This document shows positions 17,721 to 25,952 of a stretch of DNA of 64,000 nucleotides, piece by piece. The notes beneath the pieces were generated by a model. That model ran no database searches and had not been told where the DNA came from. It saw only the letters and a list, made by a program, of their open reading frames with translations. Position 1 is the stretch's first letter. Each line of letters begins with the position of its first letter. This stretch comes from Acidimicrobiales bacterium (GTDB lineage Bacteria > Actinomycetota > Acidimicrobiia > Acidimicrobiales > Bog-793). The DNA is taken from assembly GCA_035533595.1 (NCBI GenBank), contig DATLTN010000021.1, forward strand, positions 20,075 to 84,074, written 5' to 3'. The position numbers and the translations under genes were made by a program.

Positions 17721-17991
17721 ATGATCGGTGTCTGCATCCGGCCGCCGGAGATGACCGAAAAGCAGTACCACGCGGTCAACGCGCAGATCGGCGAGGCCGG
17801 CGTTGACCGGACGGACTGCCTGGTCCACACCTGCTTCTCAGAGGGCGACCAGCTCGCGATCTTCGACGCCTGGGAGAGCGAAGGGGCCTTCCCGGGCCTT
17901 CGGCGAGAAGCGCGCCCCGATCCTCGCCGCCGTGGGCCTGCCGGGGCTCGATCCGATGATCGTCTCGATGATCGACCTGCAGCTCGCCTGA
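17721..17991 (+). pseudogene. Small hypothetical protein, one frameshift
   Basis: The two frames together give a protein of about 89 residues: MIGVCIRPPEMTEKQYHAVN at the start, SEGDQLAIFDAWES in the middle, then after one extra base in the run TTCCCGGG (about 17897-17904) GEKRAPILAAVGLPGLD and a natural stop. The intact form looks like a small dimeric alpha/beta-barrel protein of the kind that accompanies monooxygenase or hydrolase genes. A GAAGGAGGAG ribosome binding site precedes the ATG. Sequencing error or recent mutation are equally possible. Confidence 0.55.
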
Positions 17992-18009
17992 GGGGCTGAG
18001 AGAACGACG

Positions 18010-18405
18010 ATGGGGCGTACGGTCACCGAGGAGGATGTCGCGCGCTTCGCGGAGCTCTCCGGCGACCACCACCGCCTGCACGTCGACGCGGCCTTCGCGG
18101 CGGGCACGCGCTACGGGCGGCCGATCGCGCACGGCCTGCTCACCGCGGCGCTCGCGAGCGGCCTCCTCTACGCGGGCGGCGTGATCACCGACGATGTCGA
18201 CGCGCTCGTCGAGGTGAAGCTGCAGTTCCTCGCGCCGGTCGTCCCCGGCGACGAGCTCGCCGACGAGACGCACCTCGTCGAGTCCCGCCCGACGCGCAAC
18301 GGCGGGCGCCTCGAGCGCTACGAGAGCCTGCTCAGCACCGGCGGGGAGCGCCCCGTGCTGCGCGCCGAGTGGCTGCTGCTCCGCCGCGAGCCGGAGGGCG
18401 CGTGA
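18010..18405 (+). CDS. MaoC-like enoyl-CoA hydratase/dehydratase
   Basis: This 131-residue single hot-dog protein has the MaoC pattern: FAELSGDHHRLHVD near residue 15 (Asp and His of the hydratase site) and the RPIAHGLLTA helix. Such proteins hydrate 2-enoyl-CoA thioesters. The acyl-CoA synthetase gene starts 28 bp downstream, which supports a role in acyl-CoA metabolism. The ATG at 18010 is used. Confidence 0.82.
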   Translation: MGRTVTEEDVARFAELSGDHHRLHVDAAFAAGTRYGRPIAHGLLTAALASGLLYAGGVITDDVDALVEVKLQFLAPVVPGDELADETHLVESRPTRNGGRLERYESLLSTGGERPVLRAEWLLLRREPEGA

Positions 18406-18433
18406 GGCGCCCCCAGCGACCGGAGCGCCGCGC

Positions 18434-20122
18434 ATGGAGCTGACCGCCGCGGCGGCGCGCTTCCGCGAGGCGCGCGACCTGCTCCTCGAGCACCGCTCCG
18501 ACCCGCTGACCGCGCGGCGGCGCTTCTCCTGGCCCGAGCTCGACGAGTTCAACTGGGCGCTCGAGTGGTTCGACGCCGTCGGTCGGGAGAGCGACCGCCC
18601 GGCGCTGCGCATCGTCGCCGAGGACGGCAGCGAGACACAGCGCAGCTACGCCGAGATGACCGCGGCGAGCAACCGCGTCGCGAACTTCCTGCGCGCCGAG
18701 GGGGTGGGGCGCGGTGACGTGCTCCTCCTCATGCTCGGCAACGAGCTCGAGCTCTGGGAGACGATCCTCGCGGCGATGAAGCTCGGCGCGACCCTCGTCC
18801 CGACGAGCACGCTCTGCACCCCGACGGACCTCGCCGACAGGGTGGCGCGCGGCGGCGCCACGCACGTCGTCGCGGGCGCCGCGAGCGCCGAGAAGTTCGC
18901 TGACATCGGCGGCTTCAAGGGGATCGCGGTCGGTGACGAGGTCGCCGGCTGGGCGCCCTACGGCGGGGCCGCCGCCGCGGCCAGCGAGTTCGCCCCCGAC
19001 GGGGTGACCCACGCCGGCGACCCGTTGCTCTACTACTTCACCTCCGGGACGACGGCCAAGCCCAAGCTCGTCGAGCACACCTACGCCTCGTATCCGGTCG
19101 GCCACCTCTCGACGCTCTACTGGGTCGGCCTCCGCCCCGGCGACGCGCACCTCAATGTCTCCTCGCCGGGCTGGGCCAAGCACGCGTGGAGCAGCGTCTT
19201 CGCGCCCTGGAACGCCGAGGCGACCGTCGTCGTCTTCAACTACGCGCGCTTCGAGGCGCGCCGCCTGCTCGAGGCGCTGGGCCGCGTCGGGGTGTCGACC
19301 TTCTGCGCGCCGCCGACGGTCTGGCGGATGCTCATCCAAGAGGAGCTCGCCGCCTTCCCGGTGCAGGTTCGCGAGGCGGTGAGCGCCGGCGAGCCGCTCA
19401 ACCCCGAGGTGATCGAAGCGGTGGCGCGCGCCTGGGGGATCACCGTGCGCGACGGCTTCGGCCAGACCGAGACGACCGCGGTGATCGGCAACCCGCCCGG
19501 CGTGGCCCTGCAGCTCGGCTCGATGGGCCGGCCGCTCCCGGGCTACGACGTCGTGCTCCTCGACCCCGCCGACGGGCGCGAGGGCGACGAGGGCGAGATC
19601 TGCATCACCGCAGAGCCCCGCCCCCTCGGCCTGATGGTCGGCTACCGCGACGGGGAGGGGGCGCCGCTCGTCCCGGCGGACCGCTTCCACCACACCGGCG
19701 ACGTGGCGCGACGCGACGCCGAGGGCTACATCACCTACATCGGCCGAGCCGACGACGTCTTCAAGGCCTCCGACTACCGGATCAGCCCCTTCGAGCTCGA
19801 GAGCGTGCTCATCGAGCACGAAGCCGTCGCCGAGGCGGCGGTCGTCCCCGCCCCCGACCCGGTGCGCCTCGCCCTCCCGAAGGCCTACGTCACCCTCGCC
19901 GCGGGCCACGAGCCCTCGGCCGAGACGGCCCGCTCGATCCTCGCCCACTGCCGCGCCGTGCTCCCGCCCTACAAACGGGTGCGGCGGCTCGAGTTCGCCG
20001 AGCTGCCGAAGACGATCTCCGGCAAGATCCGGCGCGTCGAGCTGCGCGAGGCCGAGCGCGCCCGCTCGGCGCGCGGCGCGGCCGAGTTCTACGAGGAGGA
20101 CTTTCCCGACCTCGCCCACTGA
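18434..20122 (+). CDS. Acyl-CoA synthetase (AMP-forming, medium-chain type)
   Basis: This 562-residue ANL-superfamily enzyme has the P-loop YYFTSGTTAKPK, the A5 motif DGFGQTETT, the A7 motif TGDVARRDAEGY, the hinge GRADDVFKASDYR and the C-terminal catalytic lysine in KTISGKIRR. The overall pattern is that of medium-chain acyl-CoA/propionyl-CoA-type synthetases. It activates a carboxylate with ATP and CoA; chain length is not decidable here. It follows the MaoC-like hydratase. Its 3' end overlaps the convergent membrane-protein gene by 34 bp. Confidence 0.88.
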   Translation: MELTAAAARFREARDLLLEHRSDPLTARRRFSWPELDEFNWALEWFDAVGRESDRPALRIVAEDGSETQRSYAEMTAASNRVANFLRAEGVGRGDVLLLMLGNELELWETILAAMKLGATLVPTSTLCTPTDLADRVARGGATHVVAGAASAEKFADIGGFKGIAVGDEVAGWAPYGGAAAAASEFAPDGVTHAGDPLLYYFTSGTTAKPKLVEHTYASYPVGHLSTLYWVGLRPGDAHLNVSSPGWAKHAWSSVFAPWNAEATVVVFNYARFEARRLLEALGRVGVSTFCAPPTVWRMLIQEELAAFPVQVREAVSAGEPLNPEVIEAVARAWGITVRDGFGQTETTAVIGNPPGVALQLGSMGRPLPGYDVVLLDPADGREGDEGEICITAEPRPLGLMVGYRDGEGAPLVPADRFHHTGDVARRDAEGYITYIGRADDVFKASDYRISPFELESVLIEHEAVAEAAVVPAPDPVRLALPKAYVTLAAGHEPSAETARSILAHCRAVLPPYKRVRRLEFAELPKTISGKIRRVELREAERARSARGAAEFYEEDFPDLAH

Positions 20123-21837
20123 CCCGCGCCGCGGTCGGCGGTGTCGCCGAGGCCCCACAAGATGTTGAGCGGGCTCGTCCTCGGCGCCGGCGGGAGGGCG
20201 ACCGAGAAGGGGTGGCTCCAGGTGAGGACGCGGAAGCTGCCGACCACCCAGGTGCGGGCGGGGCGGCCGTAGGTGGCGGCCGCCGAGCGGGCGTCGACGC
20301 CGTGCCACGGGCGCGAGGTGTCGTAGACGAGGAACTGGAAGCCGCCCGGCGCGTACCAGTCGGCCGAGGACTGGCGGTCGAAGCGCTCGATCCGGCGCGC
20401 CGCACCGGTCGTCACGGGGCGGACGGCCACCTTCCCACCGGTGTCGACGGTGACGAGCGAGGCGCTCCAGTAGTCGCCGACACCGTTGGTGAGGCCGTGC
20501 GCACCGAGGAAGCGGGCAAGAGGGGCCTCGGACTGGAGGGGGGAGGGGTTGGTCAGCGCGACCGCGAACTCGGCGGCGAAGGCCGCCGCGAAGGCGAGGC
20601 CGAGCGCCGCGAGGGTCCTCCCGAGGAGGTCGTTGCGGAGGCCGGCGACGAGTCGCCCCGCGGCGCGCGCCGCGAGCACGACGCCGAAGACCACCCCCGG
20701 CGTGAGGTACTTCGCGTACTCGGCGTGGCCGTTCGGCGAGCCCCAGACGAAGAGCACGAGGTCGCCCACGATGCCGAGGAGGAGGAGGTCCTCGAGGCGC
20801 CACGAGGCGACCTCCGCGGTGTCCCCGCCCGTGCCGAAGGCGGCGCCGCGCAGGAGCGAGTAGAGCGCGGCGAGCACGCCGGCGAGGACGACCACGAGCC
20901 CCGCGACGTGCGCCGCCTGGAAGGCCCCGGCGCCCTCGGGGAAGCCGTTCAGGGGGACCTTGCCGACGCCGAGCAGCGCCGGCACCCGGTTGGCGAGGTG
21001 GCCGACGTTCGCGACCACCTGCTGGTGGCGCACCACGATGTTGCGGTTCACGAGGTCGAAGGTGCCGATCGCCTGGAAGATCGCCCGCACGGCGAGCGCG
21101 AGGCCGACCGCCGAGAGGCCGGCGGCCGCGGCCGAGAGGCCGGCGGTGACGCGGCGCCGCCGCAACGAGGCGACCACTCCCGCGACGAGGCAGGGCACGA
21201 CCCCGAAGGCGAGCGTGAGCAGGTCGCCGAGGAGGGCGGCGGAGAGCAGCACGACGGCGAGGGCGAAGGACCAGTCCCAGCGGCCGCGGGCGAGCAGGCG
21301 GAAGGCGACCAGGCAGTAGAGGGCGGTGCCGACGTGCCAGGGTCCCTGCAGGAGGTAGTACGAGAGGTCGGGGCTCGGGAAGGCGAGGAGCGCGACCACC
21401 ACCCCGCCGGCGACGGCGGCCGGCAGGCCACGCCTCCCCTCGCGGGCGAGGAGCAGCGCGGTCGCGACGACGAGCACGGTCAAGAGGGCGGGGACGAAGT
21501 GCAAGAGGTCGACCCGCACGCCGACGATCCGCACCACGAGGGCGTAGAACGCGGCGTCGACCCCCCAGAAGGAGTCGAGGGAGAGCGCCCAACCGTGCAG
21601 GCCGACGTTGCCGTGCGCGATCGAGCTCCCCTCGAGGAGCGCCGTCGCGCCGTCGGGGGTCACCGAGAGCAGGCGGTTCGAGCTCAGGTCGAGCAGGTAG
21701 AGCAGGACGAGCGCGCCCGCGCCTCCGGCCGCCGCCTGCCAATGACGAACGACGCGTCGGTGTGCGGTGGCCGGGGCAGGCGGCGGGTCGTCGACTGCGG
21801 CATGGTCGTCGAGTGTGCGCAGGATCTCGTCCGTCAT
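20089..21837 (-). CDS. Large polytopic membrane protein
   Basis: This 582-residue protein has a short cytoplasmic N-terminus, about ten to twelve hydrophobic segments between residues 40 and 440, and a soluble C-terminal domain of roughly 130 residues. An acidic motif follows the first membrane segment (SLDSFWGVDA), and the layout resembles membrane-bound glycosyltransferases of the GT-C type. No family signature is certain. The unknown role may concern surface glycan assembly. It is transcribed from the ATG at 21837 and overlaps the acyl-CoA synthetase gene tail to tail. Confidence 0.55.
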   Translation of the reverse strand: MTDEILRTLDDHAAVDDPPPAPATAHRRVVRHWQAAAGGAGALVLLYLLDLSSNRLLSVTPDGATALLEGSSIAHGNVGLHGWALSLDSFWGVDAAFYALVVRIVGVRVDLLHFVPALLTVLVVATALLLAREGRRGLPAAVAGGVVVALLAFPSPDLSYYLLQGPWHVGTALYCLVAFRLLARGRWDWSFALAVVLLSAALLGDLLTLAFGVVPCLVAGVVASLRRRRVTAGLSAAAAGLSAVGLALAVRAIFQAIGTFDLVNRNIVVRHQQVVANVGHLANRVPALLGVGKVPLNGFPEGAGAFQAAHVAGLVVVLAGVLAALYSLLRGAAFGTGGDTAEVASWRLEDLLLLGIVGDLVLFVWGSPNGHAEYAKYLTPGVVFGVVLAARAAGRLVAGLRNDLLGRTLAALGLAFAAAFAAEFAVALTNPSPLQSEAPLARFLGAHGLTNGVGDYWSASLVTVDTGGKVAVRPVTTGAARRIERFDRQSSADWYAPGGFQFLVYDTSRPWHGVDARSAAATYGRPARTWVVGSFRVLTWSHPFSVALPPAPRTSPLNILWGLGDTADRGAGQWARSGKSSS

Positions 21838-21969
21838 CGGTGGCCCCCCGCCGGCGGCGGCTGCCGGGGCGCCGTCGGGGCCCGGTGACCCGATCCGCCC
21901 GCGCGGGGCGGGGGTTTGGCTATGGCGCCCGGCATGCTACCGGAGCACCCGCCGACCTCGAAGGGGCCG

Positions 21970-22503
21970 TCAGGTCAGCTCCTCGGCGAGGAGATCCATC
22001 AGCACGCTGTCGTGCCAGCTGCCGTCGTTGCCCCGCTCGGCCGCCCTCCGCAGACCGACGCGCCGGAAGCCGACCTTGCGGTAGCAGGCGATCGCCGCGA
22101 GGTTGTCGGCAGCCGGGTCGATCTCCAGGCGGTGGAAGCCGTGCTCGTCGACGAGATGGCGCGCCACCGTGCGCACGGCGTCGGCTCCGAGGCCGCGGTT
22201 GTGGAGGTCGGGGTCGAGGTAGAGGTCGAGGGTCGCGCAGCGGTAGTCCGGCTCCTCCTCCGCGGACCACTGGATCCAGCCGGCGACCGCGTCGTCCACC
22301 TCGATGACGTAGGCGGTCGCGCCGGGCTCGGCGAGGTCCTCGTGCACCGCGGCGACGAGGTCGTGGCCGCCCCGCCAGTAGGTGAAGACTTCGGGGCGGG
22401 CGCGGATCTCGGCGAGGCGCGCGACATCGGACGGCCGCGGCGGCCGCAGGCGGACCCGCTCGCCGCGGAGCTCGCCCTCAGGGCGCGTGCGCGGCGGCGT
22501 CAT
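21970..22503 (-). CDS. GNAT family N-acetyltransferase (RimJ/RimL type)
   Basis: This 177-residue GNAT protein has the acetyl-CoA binding loop NRGLGADAVRTVARH and the late AIACYRKVGFRRVG motif typical of RimJ/RimL-like acetyltransferases. The substrate is unknown; family members acetylate ribosomal N-termini, aminoglycosides or small metabolites. I chose the ATG at 22503 because family similarity starts soon after it; an in-frame extension to 22581 is proline/arginine-rich. It is divergent from mscL. Confidence 0.82.
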   Translation of the reverse strand: MTPPRTRPEGELRGERVRLRPPRPSDVARLAEIRARPEVFTYWRGGHDLVAAVHEDLAEPGATAYVIEVDDAVAGWIQWSAEEEPDYRCATLDLYLDPDLHNRGLGADAVRTVARHLVDEHGFHRLEIDPAADNLAAIACYRKVGFRRVGLRRAAERGNDGSWHDSVLMDLLAEELT

Positions 22504-22634
22504 CTCAGGCCGCCGCTCGGGGGAGGGCCGCCGCGTCGGCGCCGCCCTGCGCGCCGGGCGACGGTGTGGAATTTCCGGCACGGGCGCGCTGCGATTGCGA
22601 CAATTCGGTCCTGGTCGTCGTCGGGGAGGTCGTG

Positions 22635-23042
22635 ATGCTGAAGGGCTTCAGGGAATTCATCATGCGGGGCAACGTCATCGACCTCGCGATCGCGGTCGTG
22701 ATCGGCACGGCGTTCGCCGCCCTCGTGAAGGCGCTCGTCTCCGACCTCCTCACCCCGTTGATCGCCGCGATCACCGGCAGCCCGAACTTCGGGTCGCTGC
22801 ACTTCACGCTGCACCACAGCACCTTCTTGTACGGCGACGTCGTGAACGCCCTGATCACCTTCGTGGCGGTGGCGATCGTTGTCTACTTCTTCGTCGTCTT
22901 CCCGATGAACAAGCTCGCCGAACGCCGGGCGCGGGGCAAGGTGGAGGTGACCGAGCTCCCTCCGGACATCGCGCTGCTCACCGAGATCCGCGACCTGCTG
23001 GCCGCAGGCGACGACGGAGGTCCGAAGCCCGCGCTGCCGTAG
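22635..23042 (+). CDS. mscL: Large-conductance mechanosensitive channel
   Basis: This 135-residue protein is MscL, the pentameric membrane valve that opens on hypo-osmotic shock. It shows the N-terminal amphipathic helix (MLKGFREFIMRGNV), TM1 with VIGTAFAALVKALVSDLLTP, a short periplasmic loop, TM2 (FVAVAIVVYFFVVFP) and a C-terminal charged helix. The ATG at 22635 fits the family N-terminus and has GGGGAGG five bases upstream. An in-frame upstream extension was rejected. Confidence 0.95.
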   Translation: MLKGFREFIMRGNVIDLAIAVVIGTAFAALVKALVSDLLTPLIAAITGSPNFGSLHFTLHHSTFLYGDVVNALITFVAVAIVVYFFVVFPMNKLAERRARGKVEVTELPPDIALLTEIRDLLAAGDDGGPKPALP

Positions 23043-23120
23043 CGAGCGGCCGCGTCGCCGCGGGCACGGCGACGAGGACGCCCTCGTCCACGGGCTGATC
23101 CTGCACCGGTCGCCCGCGCC

Positions 23121-23272
23121 TCAGGTGTCGCGGTCCTCGACCTCCTCGGCGTAGACGCTTGGCGTACTCGTCGAGGACCTGCTCGCAACGGGCGATCGCC
23201 TTCACGGCGTCGAGGCCGCGGGCCCCGAAGACGTCGCGCGCTGATCTTGTCGAACCAGCTCTTCAGCTTCAC
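23121..23272 (-). pseudogene. Remnant of a small hypothetical gene, two frameshifts
   Basis: Reading across two one-base shifts gives a peptide of about 50 residues: KLKSWFDKIS, then ARDVFGARGLDAVKAIARC and EQVLDEYAKR, then VYAEEVEDRDT and a stop. The fragments use codons typical of genuine genes here, and they join in order on one strand. The GTG at 23272 is the likely start. No family is recognised. It is head-to-head with a broken ArsR gene. Confidence 0.35.
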
Positions 23273-23282
23273 GAGGTCGACT

Positions 23283-23595
23283 CGTTCTCCTCGAGCTCGG
23301 TGACGCGGCCGAGCACTTCACCGCCGACCCGACCCGGCGGGCGCTGCTCGACGAGCTCTTCCTGCGCGACGGGCAGAGCCTGAGCGAGCTCGAAGCGCGC
23401 TGAGAGATGACCCGCTTCGGCGTGATGAAGCACCTGGAGGTGCTGGAGGAAGCGGGCCTTCTCGTCACCCGTCGAAGAGGGCGGGAGAAGTTGCACTTCC
23501 TCAACCCGGTCCCGATCCGCCTCGTCCACGACCGCTGGGTGAGCAAGTACGCCGAGGCCTGGGCGGCGGCGCTCGGCGAGATGAAGACACGATAG
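23283..23595 (+). pseudogene. ArsR-family regulator, in-frame stop and shortened N-terminus
   Basis: The sequence reads as an ArsR regulator of the kind paired with SRPBCC proteins: TADPTRRALLDELFLRDG, SLSELEAR, then TGA at 23401-23403, then EMTRFGVMKHLEVLEEAGL and NPVPIRLVHDRWVSKYAEAW. Relatives have a leucine codon at the stop and two more residues (ALADP) at the N-terminus. A stop plus a short deletion suggests true decay more than random error, although the downstream part could be translated from the ATG at 23407 as a 62-residue fragment. Confidence 0.6.
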
Positions 23596-23604
23596 GAGCA
23601 GACG

Positions 23605-24052
23605 ATGGAGAAGGTGTTCGAGATCTACGTAAGACGACGCCGGAGCGCCTGTGGGAGGCGATCACCGACGCCGAGGCCCGCAGCAAGTACCAGTTCGGCA
23701 TCGAGGTGCACTCGGACTGGGAGCCCGGCTCGCGCTACGAGCTCGACCACGCCAAGGCACCCGGGCCCCTCGCGGAAGGGGAGGAACCTCGAGGTCGACC
23801 CTCCCCGGCGGCTGGTGCAGTCCTACACGGCGTGCTCGAGCGACGACGTCCTCGCCGCGGGCACTTCGCGGGTCACCTGGGAGATCGAGCCGGTGGGGGA
23901 CTCGTGCTGTCTCACCGTGACCCACGACGAGCTGCCCGAGGGGGCGAACCCCGAGCTCTACGGGGGCCTGGCCGATGATCCTCTCGGGGCTGAAGACCTG
24001 GCTCGAGACGGGCGAGCTGCTCACCACCCCCGGCTCGCGCCTCAACGGCTGA
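23605..24052 (+). pseudogene. SRPBCC/AHSA1-family protein, three frameshifts
   Basis: Across three shifts this encodes an SRPBCC-domain protein of about 149 residues. Segments in order are MEKVFEIYV (23605), KTTPERLWEAITDAEAR and YQFGIEVHSDWEPGSRYELD, NLEVDPPRRLVQSYTACSSD with EPVGDSCCLTVTHDELPEG, and WPMILSGLKTWLETGELLT to the stop at 24052. Breaks lie near 23630, 23787 and 23971. The upstream ArsR is broken too, so the pair is probably inactive unless the sequence carries clustered indel errors. The family binds hydrophobic ligands. Confidence 0.65.
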
Positions 24053-24178
24053 CAGAGCTCCCCGTGGACCCGAGCGCGCGGCCTGCCGGCGGCCCGCCCA
24101 GGGGGCTCGCCGGCCCCCGAGCCGCAGGCGGCGCCCGGTCGTGGGCACTACCGTCGCCCGGAGACGGAGGAGGGCGCG

Positions 24179-24640
24179 ATGGGGTCGGTGAGCGACACGC
24201 CGGTGAGCGATGCCTTGGCGAGCTCGCTGGCGATCCCGTGGGTCGAGCAGGCGCCGGGCGTCTACTTCAAGCCGTTGCGGCTCTCGCCGGCGGCGGGGAC
24301 GTGGGCCAACCTGCTGCGGGTCGAGGCGGCGGGCCGCGTCAGCCGACACCGCCACCTCGGCTCCGTGCAGGCCTGGGTGCTCTCTGGAAGCTGGCGCTAC
24401 CTCGAGCACGACTGGGTCGCCCGGCCGGGGGACTACGTCTTCGAAGGGGCCGGTGACGTGCACACGCTCGTCGTCGAGGCCGGCGAGCCGATGGAGACGC
24501 TGTTCGTCATCGACGGCCCCTACGAGTACGTGAACGACGCCGGTGAGGTCACCGGGGTGGAGAGCGCCGCCAGCAAGCTCGCGTCGTACCGCGCCCACTG
24601 CGAGGCAGCGGGGATCCCGCTCGCGCCGATCGTCTACTGA
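24179..24640 (+). CDS. Cupin-domain protein (2,4'-dihydroxyacetophenone dioxygenase-like)
   Basis: This 153-residue single-domain cupin has SRHRHLGSVQAWVLSGSW as the first metal-binding motif (His-x-His and a downstream acidic/Gln position) and the second motif GDVHTLVVEAG. The pattern fits the 2,4'-dihydroxyacetophenone dioxygenase-like cupin group. A substrate is not established, and members of this group are often annotated only by similarity. GGAGGAG precedes the ATG at 24179. It converges on the truncated DoxX gene. Confidence 0.78.
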   Translation: MGSVSDTPVSDALASSLAIPWVEQAPGVYFKPLRLSPAAGTWANLLRVEAAGRVSRHRHLGSVQAWVLSGSWRYLEHDWVARPGDYVFEGAGDVHTLVVEAGEPMETLFVIDGPYEYVNDAGEVTGVESAASKLASYRAHCEAAGIPLAPIVY

Positions 24641-24653
24641 AGCCCCGGCGGCC

Positions 24654-25001
24654 TCACGCGGCCGGGCGGAAGCCGGTCTCGCGCTGCGGCACTCGGCGCG
24701 AGACGAACACCCAGTGGAGCAGGCGGTCGAGGGCGATCCGCCCCGGGCCCTGGATCGCGATGACGAAGGCGGCGCCGAGGAGGGCGAGGTTGAGCTCGTA
24801 GCCGCTGCCGGCGGCGCTCGAGACGATGCCGTTGTTCCAGGCGACCGTCACCATCGCGACCACCATGTCGCCGACGAGGCCGGCGGCGGCGAGGCGGCTC
24901 AACAGCCCGAGGCCGACCGCCACCCCGCCGAAGCACTCGGTGAAGCCGTTCAGCACAGCGTCGCACCGGCCAGCGGGCTGGCTCGACTCCATTCGCTTCA
25001 C
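24654..25001 (-). pseudogene. DoxX-family membrane protein, N-terminally truncated
   Basis: The 115 residues cover only the C-terminal two thirds of a DoxX protein: GFTECFGGVAVGLGLLSRL, then GLVGDMVVAMVTVAWNN and YELNLALLGAAF with GPGRIALDRLL. The first membrane helix and about 50 N-terminal residues are missing; the sequence upstream of about 24985 is unrelated and has a lower GC feel. The ATG at 25001 is therefore probably accidental. The break coincides with the edge of the 25-27.7 kb block, which suggests that an insertion or rearrangement cut the gene. Confidence 0.6.
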
Positions 25002-25031
25002 TGCCGGACACGGCTCACTCGCTCGCCGTTG

Positions 25032-25952
25032 TCAGCCATGTGCCGCCATCTCGTACCACAACCCGCCGTTCAGATTGACGTTGTTGCCGTTCGCCTCCCC
25101 AGGAGAGGAATCACCGACATAGGTGTAGAGCAGATGGTGGTCGAAGCTGACCTGGCTTGCACCATCCGTGCGACGGATCGTGCCGAGCACACCGGTCACG
25201 CCCGGGCCAGCGATCGGCTTGCCGGTCACCGGCGGCCAGTACGCGGCGCAGGTCCCGTAGCAGACCGACTTGCTCGGCGTGTCAGGGGCGAACCAGTACA
25301 GCGTGAATCCCTTCGAGTTGGTGAGCACGGAAACGCCGTGAACGTTCGCCGTCTTCAGCAGGGCCGTCGACGAGTGGACCGTCGAACCCGGCCTGGTCGC
25401 CGCGAGTGAGAGCCCCAACAGCGCCGCGGCCAAGGCCGAGGACGCGCCCGCAGCCCAGCGAGCCGCCGGAACCGCGGCGAGCAACCTGTCGGTCCGATGC
25501 CTACCGGCGAGCGCCGTCCGGTTCGGCGGGCGCAGCAACGGGGGGGTCAGGAGTGCCGCGGCAAGCGCCGTGAAGGCGGCCACCTCGACGACCCCGGCGA
25601 CGATCCCGGCGGTGGTGCGGAGCTCGCGAAAGCCGAAGAGCCCGAACCGCAAGGACAACAGGTACCCCCCGAGAGTCGCCACGGCGAAGCCGGCGCCGAC
25701 CGCTGACACCAGCGCACGCCGCGACCCAAGCACGAGTGCACCGAGACCGAACGCCACGATCACCTGCAGCAGGAACAGCCAGCCGATCGTCGGGATCGTC
25801 CGATAACCGGTGACGTACAGGTCGAGGTGGATCGCCCCAGTCGCGACCAGCAGGCTTGCTCCGATGCACCGCAGCACGAGCTTCTCGTGAGTGCGGGGGG
25901 TCTCCCGGCCGCCCTCCTCCGGGGCGACGGGCGCTGGCGCCTCGGCGTTCAC
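25032..25952 (-). CDS. Four-helix membrane protein fused to a PF03640-type repeat domain
   Basis: This 306-residue protein has four hydrophobic segments in the first 145 residues, a further segment near residue 175, and an extracytoplasmic C-terminal domain of about 115 residues. That domain has the secreted-repeat pattern: LTNSKGFTLYWFAPDTP, CYGTCAAYWPPV, GTIRRTDGASQVSFDHHLLY and DSSPGEANGNN. PF03640 proteins are secreted or lipoproteins of unknown function. The gene overlaps the upstream hydroxylase gene by 4 bp and forms a unit with it and a second PF03640-type protein. Confidence 0.75.
   Translation of the reverse strand: MNAEAPAPVAPEEGGRETPRTHEKLVLRCIGASLLVATGAIHLDLYVTGYRTIPTIGWLFLLQVIVAFGLGALVLGSRRALVSAVGAGFAVATLGGYLLSLRFGLFGFRELRTTAGIVAGVVEVAAFTALAAALLTPPLLRPPNRTALAGRHRTDRLLAAVPAARWAAGASSALAAALLGLSLAATRPGSTVHSSTALLKTANVHGVSVLTNSKGFTLYWFAPDTPSKSVCYGTCAAYWPPVTGKPIAGPGVTGVLGTIRRTDGASQVSFDHHLLYTYVGDSSPGEANGNNVNLNGGLWYEMAAHG

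Noticed and set aside
19186..21888. A 900-codon plus-strand frame spanning two genes
   Set aside because: It covers the acyl-CoA synthetase and the antisense of the membrane protein; composition is extreme in Arg, Gly and Glu.
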